Origin: an uncultured Psychroserpens sp.
GTDB lineage: Bacteria; Bacteroidota; Bacteroidia; Flavobacteriales; Flavobacteriaceae
Length of the DNA: 64,000 bases
Assembly (NCBI GenBank): GCA_947488655.1
Contig: CANKZZ010000006.1
Location: forward strand, 186,001 to 250,000
Direction: 5' to 3'
Part shown: positions 8,935 through 17,624 of the stretch, piece after piece
How the letters are laid out: each line of letters starts with the position of its first letter
Position numbering within the stretch: the first letter of the stretch is position 1
Made by a program: the position numbers and the translations under genes
Notes under the pieces: generated by a model
Databases searched by the model: none
The model's input: the letters and a program-made list of their open reading frames with translations, nothing else
What the model was told of the DNA's origin: nothing

Positions 8935-9306
8935 TTAATAACTTGTTTCTATTTGAGTAGTTTTTGCATCTCCCCAAAGACTCTCAATGTCATAGTATTC
9001 TCTAATATGTTTTTGAAATACATGTACAACAACATTAACATAATCCATTAAAACCCACTCTGCATTGTCACTTCCTTCTACATGCCAAGGGTTATCTTTA
9101 TGTTCTTTGCTTACCTTTTTTTGGACAGCATTTACAATAGCATTTACTTGTGTATTAGATGTACCTTCGCAGATTACGAAGTAATCACAAACTGTATTTT
9201 CAATTTCTCTAAGATCTAAAATGGTGATTTTTTTACCTTTTACATCTTCAATGCCAGCAATCACTGTACTTATGAGTTGATCTGGACTCGTATTTTTTTG
9301 CGTCAT
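8935..9306 (-). CDS. rsfS: Ribosomal silencing factor RsfS
   Basis: This 123-residue protein of the Iojap/RsfS family binds ribosomal protein uL14 and blocks subunit joining when nutrients are scarce. The family pattern is clear: DYFVICEGTSNTQVNAI at about 41-57, then PWHVEGSDNAEWVLMDYVNVVVHVF (73-97) and FYxLExLW as REYYDIESLWGDA near the end. It precedes ftsH by 33 bases, with a -7 element just upstream. birA is divergent on the other side. Confidence 0.95.
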   Translation of the reverse strand: MTQKNTSPDQLISTVIAGIEDVKGKKITILDLREIENTVCDYFVICEGTSNTQVNAIVNAVQKKVSKEHKDNPWHVEGSDNAEWVLMDYVNVVVHVFQKHIREYYDIESLWGDAKTTQIETSY

Positions 9307-9326
9307 TAAATTGATTTAATTTTGTG

Positions 9327-9334
9327 CAAAGTTA
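9327..9334 (-). promoter_or_regulatory. -7 promoter element of rsfS-ftsH
   Basis: On the minus strand this reads TAACTTTG, matching TAnnTTTG, 20 bases before the rsfS start codon. No -33 TTG was found at the usual distance. Confidence 0.5.
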
Positions 9335-9402
9335 TTATTTTTTTGCTTCTTATAAACGCTTATTCGTCATAAGAAAAATATAATTTTTTTTAGCACATTA
9401 CT

Positions 9403-10134
9403 ATGCATATAATCAAACTTAATGCCATCGACTCTACCAATACGTTTTTAAGACAATTGAGTAGTGAAAAACAATTAGAAGATTATACTGTTGTGGTTAC
9501 AAATTCTCAATTAAATGGTCGTGGACAAATGGGTACAACTTGGAGTTCGCAGCCAGGAAAAAACCTTATGGCTAGTGTGTTTATAGACGTTTCTTTTTTA
9601 AAAATTGATACTAGTTTTTGGATTAGTATGATAACATCTTTGGCTATTTCTAACACATTAAAGTCGCTGCAAATTAATAACGTAAAAGTGAAATGGCCTA
9701 ACGACATTTTGGCAGACCAAAAGAAAATTTCTGGAGTTTTAATAGAAAATGTAATTAAAAATAATAAGCTTCAAGGCACTATTATTGGTTTTGGCATTAA
9801 TATAAATCAAATTTATTTTGACAATTTACCTCAAGCTACTTCTATGCAATTGCTAACTGGTAAAGTGTATAGTATAGACGTTATTTTGAAAAAGGTAATT
9901 ACATATATGCAAATGTATATGCGTCAATTACAAAATGGTGACTTTGATAATCTAAAGTTGAGCTATGAAACCGAATTATTTAGAAAAGAAAAACCTTCTA
10001 CATTTGAACATGCAGAAGGTCATTTATTTTCTGGTTTTATAAAAGGTGTATCAAACTCAGGACATCTTCAAGTTTTAATAGAAGATGATATTCTTAAAGA
10101 ATTTGATTTAAAAGAAGTAAAACTTCTCTATTAA
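9403..10134 (+). CDS. birA: Biotin--[acetyl-CoA-carboxylase] ligase
   Basis: This enzyme activates biotin to biotinyl-AMP and attaches it to the carrier lysine of biotin-dependent carboxylases. It is 243 residues, a class I ligase without the N-terminal DNA-binding domain, so it should not act as the biotin-operon repressor. Visible motifs are DSTNTFLR near residue 10, the biotinyl-AMP loop GRGQMGTTW (about 40-48), VKWPNDI with the catalytic lysine (about 98-104), and KKISGVLIE. The C-terminal 50 residues form the small SH3-like domain. It diverges from rsfS and converges with the SRPBCC gene, sharing a 4-base stop-codon overlap. Confidence 0.95.
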   Translation: MHIIKLNAIDSTNTFLRQLSSEKQLEDYTVVVTNSQLNGRGQMGTTWSSQPGKNLMASVFIDVSFLKIDTSFWISMITSLAISNTLKSLQINNVKVKWPNDILADQKKISGVLIENVIKNNKLQGTIIGFGININQIYFDNLPQATSMQLLTGKVYSIDVILKKVITYMQMYMRQLQNGDFDNLKLSYETELFRKEKPSTFEHAEGHLFSGFIKGVSNSGHLQVLIEDDILKEFDLKEVKLLY

Positions 10135-10526
10135 ACCTGTGCAGGCATATTTGTTACTAAAGTTTCAATAAATTTATTGATAGGTCCTTTAATCATCATA
10201 GCCATCATGGCATTAAACTCTCCCTCAAACACTAATTTCACTTCACTCATGTTAACTGCAGGTTCTGTGATATTTGCTGTTAATGAGAAATCTAATTTTC
10301 CGCCAGCTGCTCCTAAAACAATTTTATGAGGTGCTACAGCTTCTTTCTTTTTTAGTACTATTTCTGGCATACCTTTAAGGGCAAACAAAAACTTATCTGT
10401 ATCTAGAACTTCAAATTTACTAATGTTCTCTGGCATTAACTTTTCGAAGTTTTCTACATTAGATAAAAAATCAAAAGTCTCTTGAGCCGATTTATTTATT
10501 GTTGTTTTTGGTGATTCTAATTTCAT
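10131..10526 (-). CDS. SRPBCC (START-like) family protein
   Basis: This 131-residue cytoplasmic protein has the SRPBCC/polyketide-cyclase fold pattern: an N-terminal strand and helix (INKSAQETFDFLSNVENFEKLMPENI), then alternating strands and a long C-terminal helix containing a MMAMMIKGPINKFIETL segment. Such proteins bind hydrophobic ligands in a deep cavity; the ligand here is unknown. The stop codon overlaps that of birA in the palindrome TTAA, both genes reading TAA. pyrE lies upstream on the same strand after about 120 bases, so co-transcription is possible but not shown. Confidence 0.8.
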   Translation of the reverse strand: MKLESPKTTINKSAQETFDFLSNVENFEKLMPENISKFEVLDTDKFLFALKGMPEIVLKKKEAVAPHKIVLGAAGGKLDFSLTANITEPAVNMSEVKLVFEGEFNAMMAMMIKGPINKFIETLVTNMPAQV

Positions 10527-10649
10527 GTGATAATATTTGTTGTTTATTTAAGGACAAATGCTATTCGCTCTAAATCCTTCACATTAATGATAAAGCTTTC
10601 AATATGCTCATTTCATTTATGTAATTAATATAAATTTAAAGAGCTATCA

Positions 10650-11294
10650 TCAAATAGCGTTCCATTCACTAGGGTTAGCATTCCAAAGTGCCAAAACTTC
10701 CAGTTCTTTATTTGTAATATATTTTGTGTCTAAAGCTTGGTCTAATAAGTTTTCGTAATTACTCAACGTGTGAAGATCAACGTTTGCAGCTTCAAAATTA
10801 TTTTTTGCGACTTCAAAACCATAAGAAAAGATGGCAATCATTCCTTTTACATTAACGTTGGCTTCTTTAAGTGCTTTTACAGCGTTAAGGCTACTTTTAC
10901 CAGTGCTAATCAAATCTTCTACGACAACAACATTTTGACCGGATTCTATAAAACCTTCAATTTGGTTTTGTCTACCGTGAGATTTTGCTTCTGGTCTTAC
11001 ATAGATAAAAGGGAGCCCAAGATACTCAGCAACTAAAATACCAATTCCAATTGCTCCAGTTGCAACGCCTGCAATTACATCTACTTTACCATAGTGAGAT
11101 TCTATATGCTTTGCCATAGTTTCTCTTATGTAATTTCTAATTGGAGGAAAAGAGAGTACAATTCTATTGTCACAATAAATTGGTGATTTCCAGCCTGATG
11201 CCCAAGTGAAAGGGTCGTTAGGTTGAAGTTTTATAGCATTTATTTGCAATAAAACTTCGGCAGTTTGTTTAGCGGTTTCTTTGTCAAAAATCAT
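10650..11294 (-). CDS. pyrE: Orotate phosphoribosyltransferase
   Basis: This enzyme converts orotate and PRPP to orotidine monophosphate in de novo pyrimidine synthesis. It is 214 residues. It has FTWASGWKSPIYCDNR (28-43), the IAGVATGAIGIG strand, VRPEAKSHGRQNQIEG covering the flexible loop, and the PRPP-binding motif VVVVEDLISTGKSS (122-135). No other pyr gene is near. It diverges from the Nudix hydrolase gene across about 120 bases. Confidence 0.96.
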   Translation of the reverse strand: MIFDKETAKQTAEVLLQINAIKLQPNDPFTWASGWKSPIYCDNRIVLSFPPIRNYIRETMAKHIESHYGKVDVIAGVATGAIGIGILVAEYLGLPFIYVRPEAKSHGRQNQIEGFIESGQNVVVVEDLISTGKSSLNAVKALKEANVNVKGMIAIFSYGFEVAKNNFEAANVDLHTLSNYENLLDQALDTKYITNKELEVLALWNANPSEWNAI

Positions 11295-11417
11295 GCTGTA
11301 AAACTACGCTTTTTTTGATAAAAATTATTTTAGATTTTAAAATAAATTAATTTAAAAAATAGCTGTCATCTCCATAAAAATGATATTTTTACTTTTTAAA
11401 TTCCTACATATCTAACC

Positions 11418-11999
11418 ATGCATTACATATTTGTAAATGATAAACCAATTGTCTTAACAACTAAAGTTGAACAGGAAGACGGTTTTAAAAATTATCTACT
11501 TTCCGAAGTAAATATTGGTAAAGTCATTAAAAAACTTAATTCTACTAATTTAAAAGAAGTTAGACTTATTGGTAAAAAAGAAGATAAACTCATTAAAAAG
11601 TTTTTAAAATTATTACCAAATGTTGTAGCTGGAGGTGGTAAGGTATTTAACGCAAAAGGCGAAATACTTTTTATTTACCGCAACGATAAATGGGATTTGC
11701 CAAAAGGTAAGGCCGAAAAAAAGGAGACTATTGAAGAAACTTCGATTAGGGAAGTAGAGGAGGAGACAGGCGTTAGGGATTTAGAAATTGTAAAGCCATT
11801 ACATACAACTTATCATATTTTTAAGCGTAATGGAAAGCACAAAATCAAAGTAACATATTGGTTTGAAATGAAAACCACGTTTGAAGGCAAACTATACCCT
11901 CAAGAAAATGAAGGCATCACAAAAGTTGAGTGGCTCTCGCCAGAAGAGAGTCAAAAAGCCTTAGAGAATAGTTATGCTAATATTAAAATCTTAGTTTAA
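11418..11999 (+). CDS. Nudix hydrolase
   Basis: This is a 193-residue Nudix-fold hydrolase that would cleave a nucleoside diphosphate linked to another group, using Mg2+ or Mn2+. The Nudix box begins at about residue 96 as GKAEKKETIEETSIREVEEE and continues TGV, matching GX5EX7REUXEEXGU. About 65 N-terminal residues precede the catalytic domain and form a conserved-looking alpha/beta extension of unknown role. WDLPKGK before the box resembles proteins acting on diadenosine polyphosphates or ADP-ribose, but substrate cannot be fixed. It faces pyrE head to head and converges with the amidoligase operon. Confidence 0.92.
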   Translation: MHYIFVNDKPIVLTTKVEQEDGFKNYLLSEVNIGKVIKKLNSTNLKEVRLIGKKEDKLIKKFLKLLPNVVAGGGKVFNAKGEILFIYRNDKWDLPKGKAEKKETIEETSIREVEEETGVRDLEIVKPLHTTYHIFKRNGKHKIKVTYWFEMKTTFEGKLYPQENEGITKVEWLSPEESQKALENSYANIKILV

Positions 12000-12015
12000 G
12001 TATCTTACCTTTAAA

Positions 12016-12699
12016 TTAATAAATTACATTTTTTAATGCAACCAACAAAGTGTCTTTAATATGTTGGCTCATTTGATTTGAATTTGAATATTTTTGATTT
12101 ATTTCAATCTCAATACCTAAATAATGTTGTTTAAATTTTTGTCGCAAATACGTCGTAAAACCATCTGCTTTTCCTAAGTATGGATAATTATATCTCACAT
12201 TTATATTAGGAGTTATAGTTTTTAATTGAGCTTTAAATTCTGCTGAAAATTCTTTCTCCAAAATATGACTAGAATCATATAACAAACCTATATCACAATT
12301 TCGCTCAACACCATTTAAAGTTGGTGTGAAAGAGTGTATAGAAAGATGCAACACAGTGTCTTTTTTAGAGATATAACTTGAAATTTTAGACTCAATCTCA
12401 TTGCGATAGGGAACATAGATTGTTGATATAATAGATTCTTTTTCTTTTGAACTTAATGCTCTACTATATTCTGAAAATAGCTGTTTATGATGCAGCGAAC
12501 GATTTAATTCAATAAGTAAACGACTTGTTGTGCTAGATTTTGAATAGACCGAAAGTGGTTTTAAATATTCAAAAACATCTAGAGCACCCAAATCAAAACC
12601 TCTGTGTGTTTCTAGTACATGTTTATGTGCTTTGAATGCCTTTTTGTATTGTGACGGAATTTCATTTCCGCCATGCTCACAAGTGATAATTAGTTTCAA
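12016..12699 (-). CDS. N-formylglutamate amidohydrolase-like protein (amidoligase operon)
   Basis: This 227-residue protein belongs to the N-formylglutamate amidohydrolase family, zinc-type deformylases or deacylases. The N-terminal metal-binding motif CEHGGNEIP and the second histidine region VLHLSIHSFTP (about 118-128) are present, and a conserved glutamate-rich GIEIEINQKY stretch lies near the end. The start is TTG at 12699, overlapping the TGA stop of the GCS2 gene (TTGA); no ATG allows the conserved LIITCEHGG start to be kept. This coupling makes it the third gene of the RimK-like/GCS2/FGase operon. Histidine-degradation genes, the classical context of this family, are absent, so a formylglutamate substrate is unlikely. 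Confidence 0.85.
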   Translation of the reverse strand: MKLIITCEHGGNEIPSQYKKAFKAHKHVLETHRGFDLGALDVFEYLKPLSVYSKSSTTSRLLIELNRSLHHKQLFSEYSRALSSKEKESIISTIYVPYRNEIESKISSYISKKDTVLHLSIHSFTPTLNGVERNCDIGLLYDSSHILEKEFSAEFKAQLKTITPNINVRYNYPYLGKADGFTTYLRQKFKQHYLGIEIEINQKYSNSNQMSQHIKDTLLVALKNVIY

Positions 12700-13922
12700 T
12701 CTTTAAATAACTGATTGGTTTCTAAACATCCAGCAAGTTTTGAGTATACTGCTTTAATGTTATCTTCGGAAATATCTTCACCAAGAGCCTTTAGAATTCT
12801 AGAAGACAAGGTGCCATTATTAAGAATAAATTCTATGGTCTTTTGATTTTCCGAAGAAATATTTGTTTTAACACAGTCATACAAATGTTTCCAAACGTCT
12901 TGCATAGATGCTTTTTCTATTATTCCGAAAAGCGATAAATAATCCACATTATGAACTAATGCATGTTCTCCATGTTTAATTCCGTCATTTAAAATGTCAA
13001 ATAGTTCTTCCTTTTTCCAGGCTTTTTGATTCTTTAAAGTGCAAAACTCTTTGTTTACTAATGCTTTTAAAACTTCAATAATTAAGATGCAAATAGCAAT
13101 ATCTGCTTTTGGACATTCTTGAACATCCACAAGACGAATTTCTATAGCATTCCTGTCAAAACGAGCAATAGCACCTCTAGAGTTTAAAAAATGATGATCT
13201 AAAATGTTCTTAGTATCATGAGGTTTGATTGCCTTTTTTATAGGCTCGAAAATAGTTGCATAATAATCGACCTTGCTAAAAACAGCTTCTGGTATCACTA
13301 AACCAGTCATCTCTGGGACTTCCTTTTGATTGGTTTTGTAATACTCTAAGCGAGAGTCTAAAAATCCTGTGGTTTTGCCTTCTAAAATTGGTGAACTCGC
13401 ACACAATCCAGGAATTAATGGTAACATAATTCTAATGGCTGCGTGGAGTTTTCCAAACTCTATGTCGTCATAAAAAGGTAAGTTAATATGAGTGCTTTGT
13501 ACATTGCTCCAACCATGACCTTTACAGTTGAAAATTCTATTATAGAGCTCATAAACCTCACTATAACTGTGTTTCCATAACTGAGTATCTTTTAATGGAT
13601 TCATTAAAGGATGTGACGCAGTTGGTAACAATTGAGTGTCAATTTGCTTTAGTAGTGTATTGATTTCAAGGATGTTTTTATGAAATGTGTCAGCAAGGGT
13701 TTCTAAATCTGCTGTTGGACCATTCGTTTTTAATTCAACCACATGCGCAACTAATTCATTACTCCAAGCAATCTTACCATTGTCAATATCTGATGTGAGT
13801 GTTCCATTTTTTAATGTCAATAATTGATCTACAACAGGTGCCACTTTAAAGTTAGAATTATTAACAAGCATATATTCTAACTCAATGCCAAAAACTTCAA
13901 AAAGGTGATAATTTTTACCCAT
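12696..13922 (-). CDS. GCS2-family carboxylate-amine ligase (amidoligase operon)
   Basis: This 408-residue protein is of the glutamate-cysteine ligase family 2 (GCS2), glutamine-synthetase-fold enzymes that join a glutamate-type carboxylate to an amine using ATP. The FGIELEYMLV opening is the diagnostic metal-binding strand; further motifs are STHINLPFYDD and the core RGAIARFDRNAIEIRLVDVQECPKAD split over about 245-270. It starts two bases after the stop of the RimK-like gene and overlaps the FGase gene by four. Ordinary glutathione synthesis is unlikely, because no glutathione synthetase is present and the ATP-grasp partner is of the RimK type. I infer formation of a gamma-glutamyl or peptide-like amide of unknown structure. 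Confidence 0.85.
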   Translation of the reverse strand: MGKNYHLFEVFGIELEYMLVNNSNFKVAPVVDQLLTLKNGTLTSDIDNGKIAWSNELVAHVVELKTNGPTADLETLADTFHKNILEINTLLKQIDTQLLPTASHPLMNPLKDTQLWKHSYSEVYELYNRIFNCKGHGWSNVQSTHINLPFYDDIEFGKLHAAIRIMLPLIPGLCASSPILEGKTTGFLDSRLEYYKTNQKEVPEMTGLVIPEAVFSKVDYYATIFEPIKKAIKPHDTKNILDHHFLNSRGAIARFDRNAIEIRLVDVQECPKADIAICILIIEVLKALVNKEFCTLKNQKAWKKEELFDILNDGIKHGEHALVHNVDYLSLFGIIEKASMQDVWKHLYDCVKTNISSENQKTIEFILNNGTLSSRILKALGEDISEDNIKAVYSKLAGCLETNQLFKD

Positions 13923-13924
13923 GA

Positions 13925-15370
13925 TTATTCTAATCTAGATTTTAATGCTGATAATATTGTAGTGTAAACCTTGTCGCCATAGTAGGCATCCTCGACACCA
14001 AAATCTATATTTGGGTTGTCGTTAATTTCAATGACCATAGGTTGACCGTTTATAATTTTAATATCGATACCCAATAAACCTTTACCTATTAATTTTGCAC
14101 TTTTTACAGCCATATCCAGTACGACTTTTGGCACGTCTTCAAGAGGCAAACAGTCTGCATCACCATCTTGGTCATTCTTTTTCTTGGCTTTCCAATTATA
14201 AATTTGCCAATGGCCTTTTGCCATATAATACTTGCAGGCAAAAAAAGGTTGATCGTCAATAATACCAATTCTCCAATCATAATCTGACGGACAAAATTCT
14301 TGTGCTATGATGAGGTCAGATTCTTTAAGCATTTCAGTAACTAACTGGTCGTATTCGTCTTCTGTTTTAGCTTTTTTTACACCAAATGAAAATGTAGAAT
14401 CCGGAGCCTTTAAAACACACGGTAAACCAACTTCTTTAAGGACATCCTGTTTATTATCTTTATGGATGATGACTGTTTTTGGTGTTGCAATATTGGCATT
14501 GTTTAATGCTTCTGCCATAAATACTTTATTGCAACATTTTAATATGGCATCAGGATAATCCACAATGGCAATACCTTCTTGTTGGGCTTTACGAGCAAAA
14601 GCATAGGTTTCGTTATTTACCTCTGTACTTTGACGAATAAACAATGCATCATAAGATGATAAACGTGATAAATCTTTAGGTTCAATGATTTCTGCATAAA
14701 TATTCATTTTCTCAGCGATTTCTAAGAATTTCTTCAACCCTTTAGGATTGCTAGGAGGTGCAGGATCTTTAGGATTTACCAAAATTGCTAAATCAAAATC
14801 ATAGTTTACAAGTTTTGGTGTATCATAGCGCTTCTTGCCAAAATACTGATTTGCAAAAATTTGAACGGTCTCAAAATGTTCTTGAGGGATTTCAGATTCT
14901 GAAATGGCTTTAATACTTTGTACAGTCCACTTTAAATTATGAGAAAATTTTACTCTTAAAAATGGCATTTGAAAATGTTTGTAAAACAAACTGCTTAACT
15001 CCTTATATTTTTGAGCTACATTTTGACCAAAATAAATGCTTAATGTAAACTCACGAGATTTTATGTTTTTTAAACTTTGCTGGATGACATCATCAAATTC
15101 ATCTGATACAATACGAACTAATTTTAAAGCTTGTAGATCTACAATGTTTTTGACGGTTGGGATTGGTAAATGTTCTCTAGCTTCTGCTAAAAGTGAAACA
15201 TAATAACCTTTAGATTGGTAAGAGTAATCTTTACAAAGATTAAATATTCTAGCTTTCTTTAGTTGCGAAAACTTAGGGTTTGTAAGATACTCTTGCGAGG
15301 AAATTACAGTAATATTCTCAATCAAAAAATTCCATTTTTCAGGCTGATTGACAACGATATATTTATTCAT
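13925..15370 (-). CDS. RimK-like ATP-grasp ligase (amidoligase operon)
   Basis: This 481-residue protein has a C-terminal ATP-grasp domain of the RimK/glutathione synthetase type (about 270-480) that would activate a carboxylate as acyl phosphate and ligate it to an amine. ATP-grasp residues are in VLKAPDSTFSFGV, IIAQEFCPSDYDWRIG and the metal site GIDIKII...MVIEINDNPNID. The first ~190 residues form an additional domain not found in short RimK proteins, followed by a pre-ATP-grasp segment with a DALFIRQSTEVNNETYAFARK stretch broken at residue 250. It heads the three-gene operon, with a good promoter 32 bases upstream. The substrates are not known to me. Confidence 0.88.
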   Translation of the reverse strand: MNKYIVVNQPEKWNFLIENITVISSQEYLTNPKFSQLKKARIFNLCKDYSYQSKGYYVSLLAEAREHLPIPTVKNIVDLQALKLVRIVSDEFDDVIQQSLKNIKSREFTLSIYFGQNVAQKYKELSSLFYKHFQMPFLRVKFSHNLKWTVQSIKAISESEIPQEHFETVQIFANQYFGKKRYDTPKLVNYDFDLAILVNPKDPAPPSNPKGLKKFLEIAEKMNIYAEIIEPKDLSRLSSYDALFIRQSTEVNNETYAFARKAQQEGIAIVDYPDAILKCCNKVFMAEALNNANIATPKTVIIHKDNKQDVLKEVGLPCVLKAPDSTFSFGVKKAKTEDEYDQLVTEMLKESDLIIAQEFCPSDYDWRIGIIDDQPFFACKYYMAKGHWQIYNWKAKKKNDQDGDADCLPLEDVPKVVLDMAVKSAKLIGKGLLGIDIKIINGQPMVIEINDNPNIDFGVEDAYYGDKVYTTILSALKSRLE

Positions 15371-15762
15371 GTATGACGCTTAAAAGCGATATAATTTTAA
15401 GCAAATTTATACAATTTTAGTATTGCTTTTACAAAAGGTCGAAAATAAATTCAAATAACTTAATTGGTTAACTTTAAGAATGTTACTGTTCGTTAAGTTT
15501 AATCAAAAACAGTTCGATAGTAATTATGCTATGCTATTTTATGTCATTAAGCTAGATGAAAAATAACTAAGAGATTTGAGTTAGAAGTCTATCCATAATA
15601 AGTACATCAATACATGGTTTTTTTTCAAAAATCCTAATTGATTTTCTGGTAAAACAAGTTAGGCATTTCTACTCATAAATAGGAGCACACAAATTGTCTA
15701 CTATCATCATAAATCAGGTAATAGATTTGAAAAAGAATATATTAGAAAATGACTATAATAAT
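15371..15762 (-). other. Intergenic region between the M14 peptidase and the RimK-like gene
   Basis: These 392 bases hold the operon promoter at their low-coordinate end (15402-15434). I found no credible reading frame, terminator or RNA gene in the rest. Its length suggests that the M14 peptidase gene and the amidoligase operon are separate transcripts. Confidence 0.5.
15402..15434 (-). promoter_or_regulatory. Promoter of the amidoligase operon
   Basis: On the minus strand the -7 element TAAATTTG occupies 15409-15402 and a TTG at 15434-15432 lies 22 bases upstream, within the usual Bacteroidota -33/-7 spacing. The predicted leader is about 25 bases. Confidence 0.6.
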
Positions 15763-17529
15763 TTACTTTATAGAGTATATTGGATATTGTAAATGTGCTT
15801 TTTCATAATTTTCACTTTGTTTGTGTAACCAATCTAATTGTGCATACCAATTATTAGCAAAGTCTTCATCAAAGGTCTTTTTTAAGTTATAATCTATTTG
15901 CAATTTAGGGTTAGCTTTTAACAATTGTTGGGCTTTATCTTCCCATATATATGGAGAAAAACCTTCCTTTTGCTGTAAAATAGTATCAAAAAAATTCCAG
16001 CTAAAAAATGAATCTGGAGCTTGTGGCTCTAAAGTTTCTATTACGTATCTAAACCCATTTTGGTTGGTGTTAATTAAATAATCACCTTTAAAGAATGTTA
16101 CTTTTTCTTCGGAAACATCTAACGCTACATTATAATGAGAATAATGACCTTCGTAAGGCTGTTTTCTAGTCTCGTAATTTTTAATTTTATACGATTTTAC
16201 TGTTAAAATTGTATCCCTTTCAAAACGTGACATTTCAATATTATTCAGTTTTAATAGTTCTATTATATTCCACCAACCTTGCGGAATAATGTATGCTTCA
16301 GGGATCTCAATATCTAAGATTGAAGTCATATAATTTTTATAGTCTACAGGTTTTGTGAACGGTTTATTGGTGTCATATTTTAATCGTTTAGCACCTGTAA
16401 AATTACTTTCAATCATGGTGCCTTCAAACCCTTTAAAATTTAAAGTTGTAGTTTTTGTGGTATCAATCGTCCATTGTATAGGATACACTTTTTTGTTTAT
16501 AAAATTGGATACAGCATCTTTTCTTAAAGCAGAAATAGTTTCGCCTTCATCCTCTGTAATTTCTATCATACTTTTCATAAGCTCATAAGTACCTTCTACA
16601 CGTTGTTTGTAAGGTTTTAACATATGTGTTTCTACCATCATGCCTAATGTGTTCCATAACGTTGTGTAACCGGTTGAATATCGAGGAGAATCCATAAACT
16701 GACTAAAACCTTCATCTGGCGTTCTATTAAATACATTAACATAAGGTGTAATATCCCAAGCTTTTTGTACAAGTTTTTCTTCCAGTTGAGGCATCATTTT
16801 AGTGTGGAGAAAATCACCAAGGTCGCCACCTAATTTATTATGCTGTGTAAATAAATGGGTTAGAGTATATTGATAATCTGCTCCATTACTTACATGATTA
16901 TCAATAAAAACATCTGGTTGTATTAAATGAAAAATCTGAGCAAATGTTCTAGCGTTTTTTGTGTCACTTTTTATAAAATCTCTATTCAAATCAAAATTAC
17001 GAGCATTACCTCTAAAGCCATACGATTCTGGACCGTTTTGATTCGTTCTAGTTGTAGAATTTCGGTTTAAACTACCACCAACATTATAAATTGGTATGGT
17101 GACTAAAACTGTAGATTTTGGCATATCAATGTTGCCTTCAACAATATCACGAAAGAGCATCATTGTAGCATCTGTGCCATCAGATTCTCCAGGATGTATA
17201 CCATTATTAATTAATAGCACACGCTTTGATTTTCTAATTTCAGAATAATTAAAAACAGCATCTGCACTAAGGGTAACTATGTGCAAAGGTTTACCAGAAT
17301 CTGTCTCACCGATACTATCAATTTTTACTTCGGAAAATGTTTGAGCCAAGCTCTCGTAAAAAGCAATGGTTTCATCATAAGTTGCTGTCTCTAGACCATT
17401 CGATTTTTCAAATTTTGTAATGAAATCATACGAGATTTTGTCTGTTTTAGAACTACATGACCAAATAGTAAATATGAAGACTAAAATGAAGAAATGAATT
17501 ATAATCTGGTTTTTAGATAGATATCGCAT
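15763..17529 (-). CDS. M14-family metallocarboxypeptidase lipoprotein
   Basis: This 588-residue exported zinc peptidase has a lipobox-like signal (FIFTIWSCSS, cysteine at about 25), so it should be anchored on the periplasmic side of a membrane. The M14 domain spans about residues 40-330: zinc ligands HPGES (about 113-117) match HxxE, NFDLNRDF holds the substrate-binding arginine, and a later histidine lies in FIDNHVSNGADY. A glutamate in GMMVETHML is the probable catalytic base. The C-terminal ~250 residues are not recognised. It lies upstream of the amidoligase operon on the same strand but 392 bases away. A link to processing the operon's product is speculation. Confidence 0.88.
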   Translation of the reverse strand: MRYLSKNQIIIHFFILVFIFTIWSCSSKTDKISYDFITKFEKSNGLETATYDETIAFYESLAQTFSEVKIDSIGETDSGKPLHIVTLSADAVFNYSEIRKSKRVLLINNGIHPGESDGTDATMMLFRDIVEGNIDMPKSTVLVTIPIYNVGGSLNRNSTTRTNQNGPESYGFRGNARNFDLNRDFIKSDTKNARTFAQIFHLIQPDVFIDNHVSNGADYQYTLTHLFTQHNKLGGDLGDFLHTKMMPQLEEKLVQKAWDITPYVNVFNRTPDEGFSQFMDSPRYSTGYTTLWNTLGMMVETHMLKPYKQRVEGTYELMKSMIEITEDEGETISALRKDAVSNFINKKVYPIQWTIDTTKTTTLNFKGFEGTMIESNFTGAKRLKYDTNKPFTKPVDYKNYMTSILDIEIPEAYIIPQGWWNIIELLKLNNIEMSRFERDTILTVKSYKIKNYETRKQPYEGHYSHYNVALDVSEEKVTFFKGDYLINTNQNGFRYVIETLEPQAPDSFFSWNFFDTILQQKEGFSPYIWEDKAQQLLKANPKLQIDYNLKKTFDEDFANNWYAQLDWLHKQSENYEKAHLQYPIYSIK

Positions 17530-17624
17530 ATTGTTGATATGTTGTTAATTTCTTTATGGGTAAGGCTTAGTATGAGTTCAAAGTTAAGCTAAATTTGATT
17601 TATCCCTCTAAATTAATAGCTATT

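Noticed and set aside
12696-15370. Reading the RimK-like and GCS2 genes as a glutathione synthesis pair.
   Set aside because: The ATP-grasp protein has the RimK type and an extra N-terminal domain, and the third gene is an FGase-like hydrolase; the organisation does not match glutathione synthesis.
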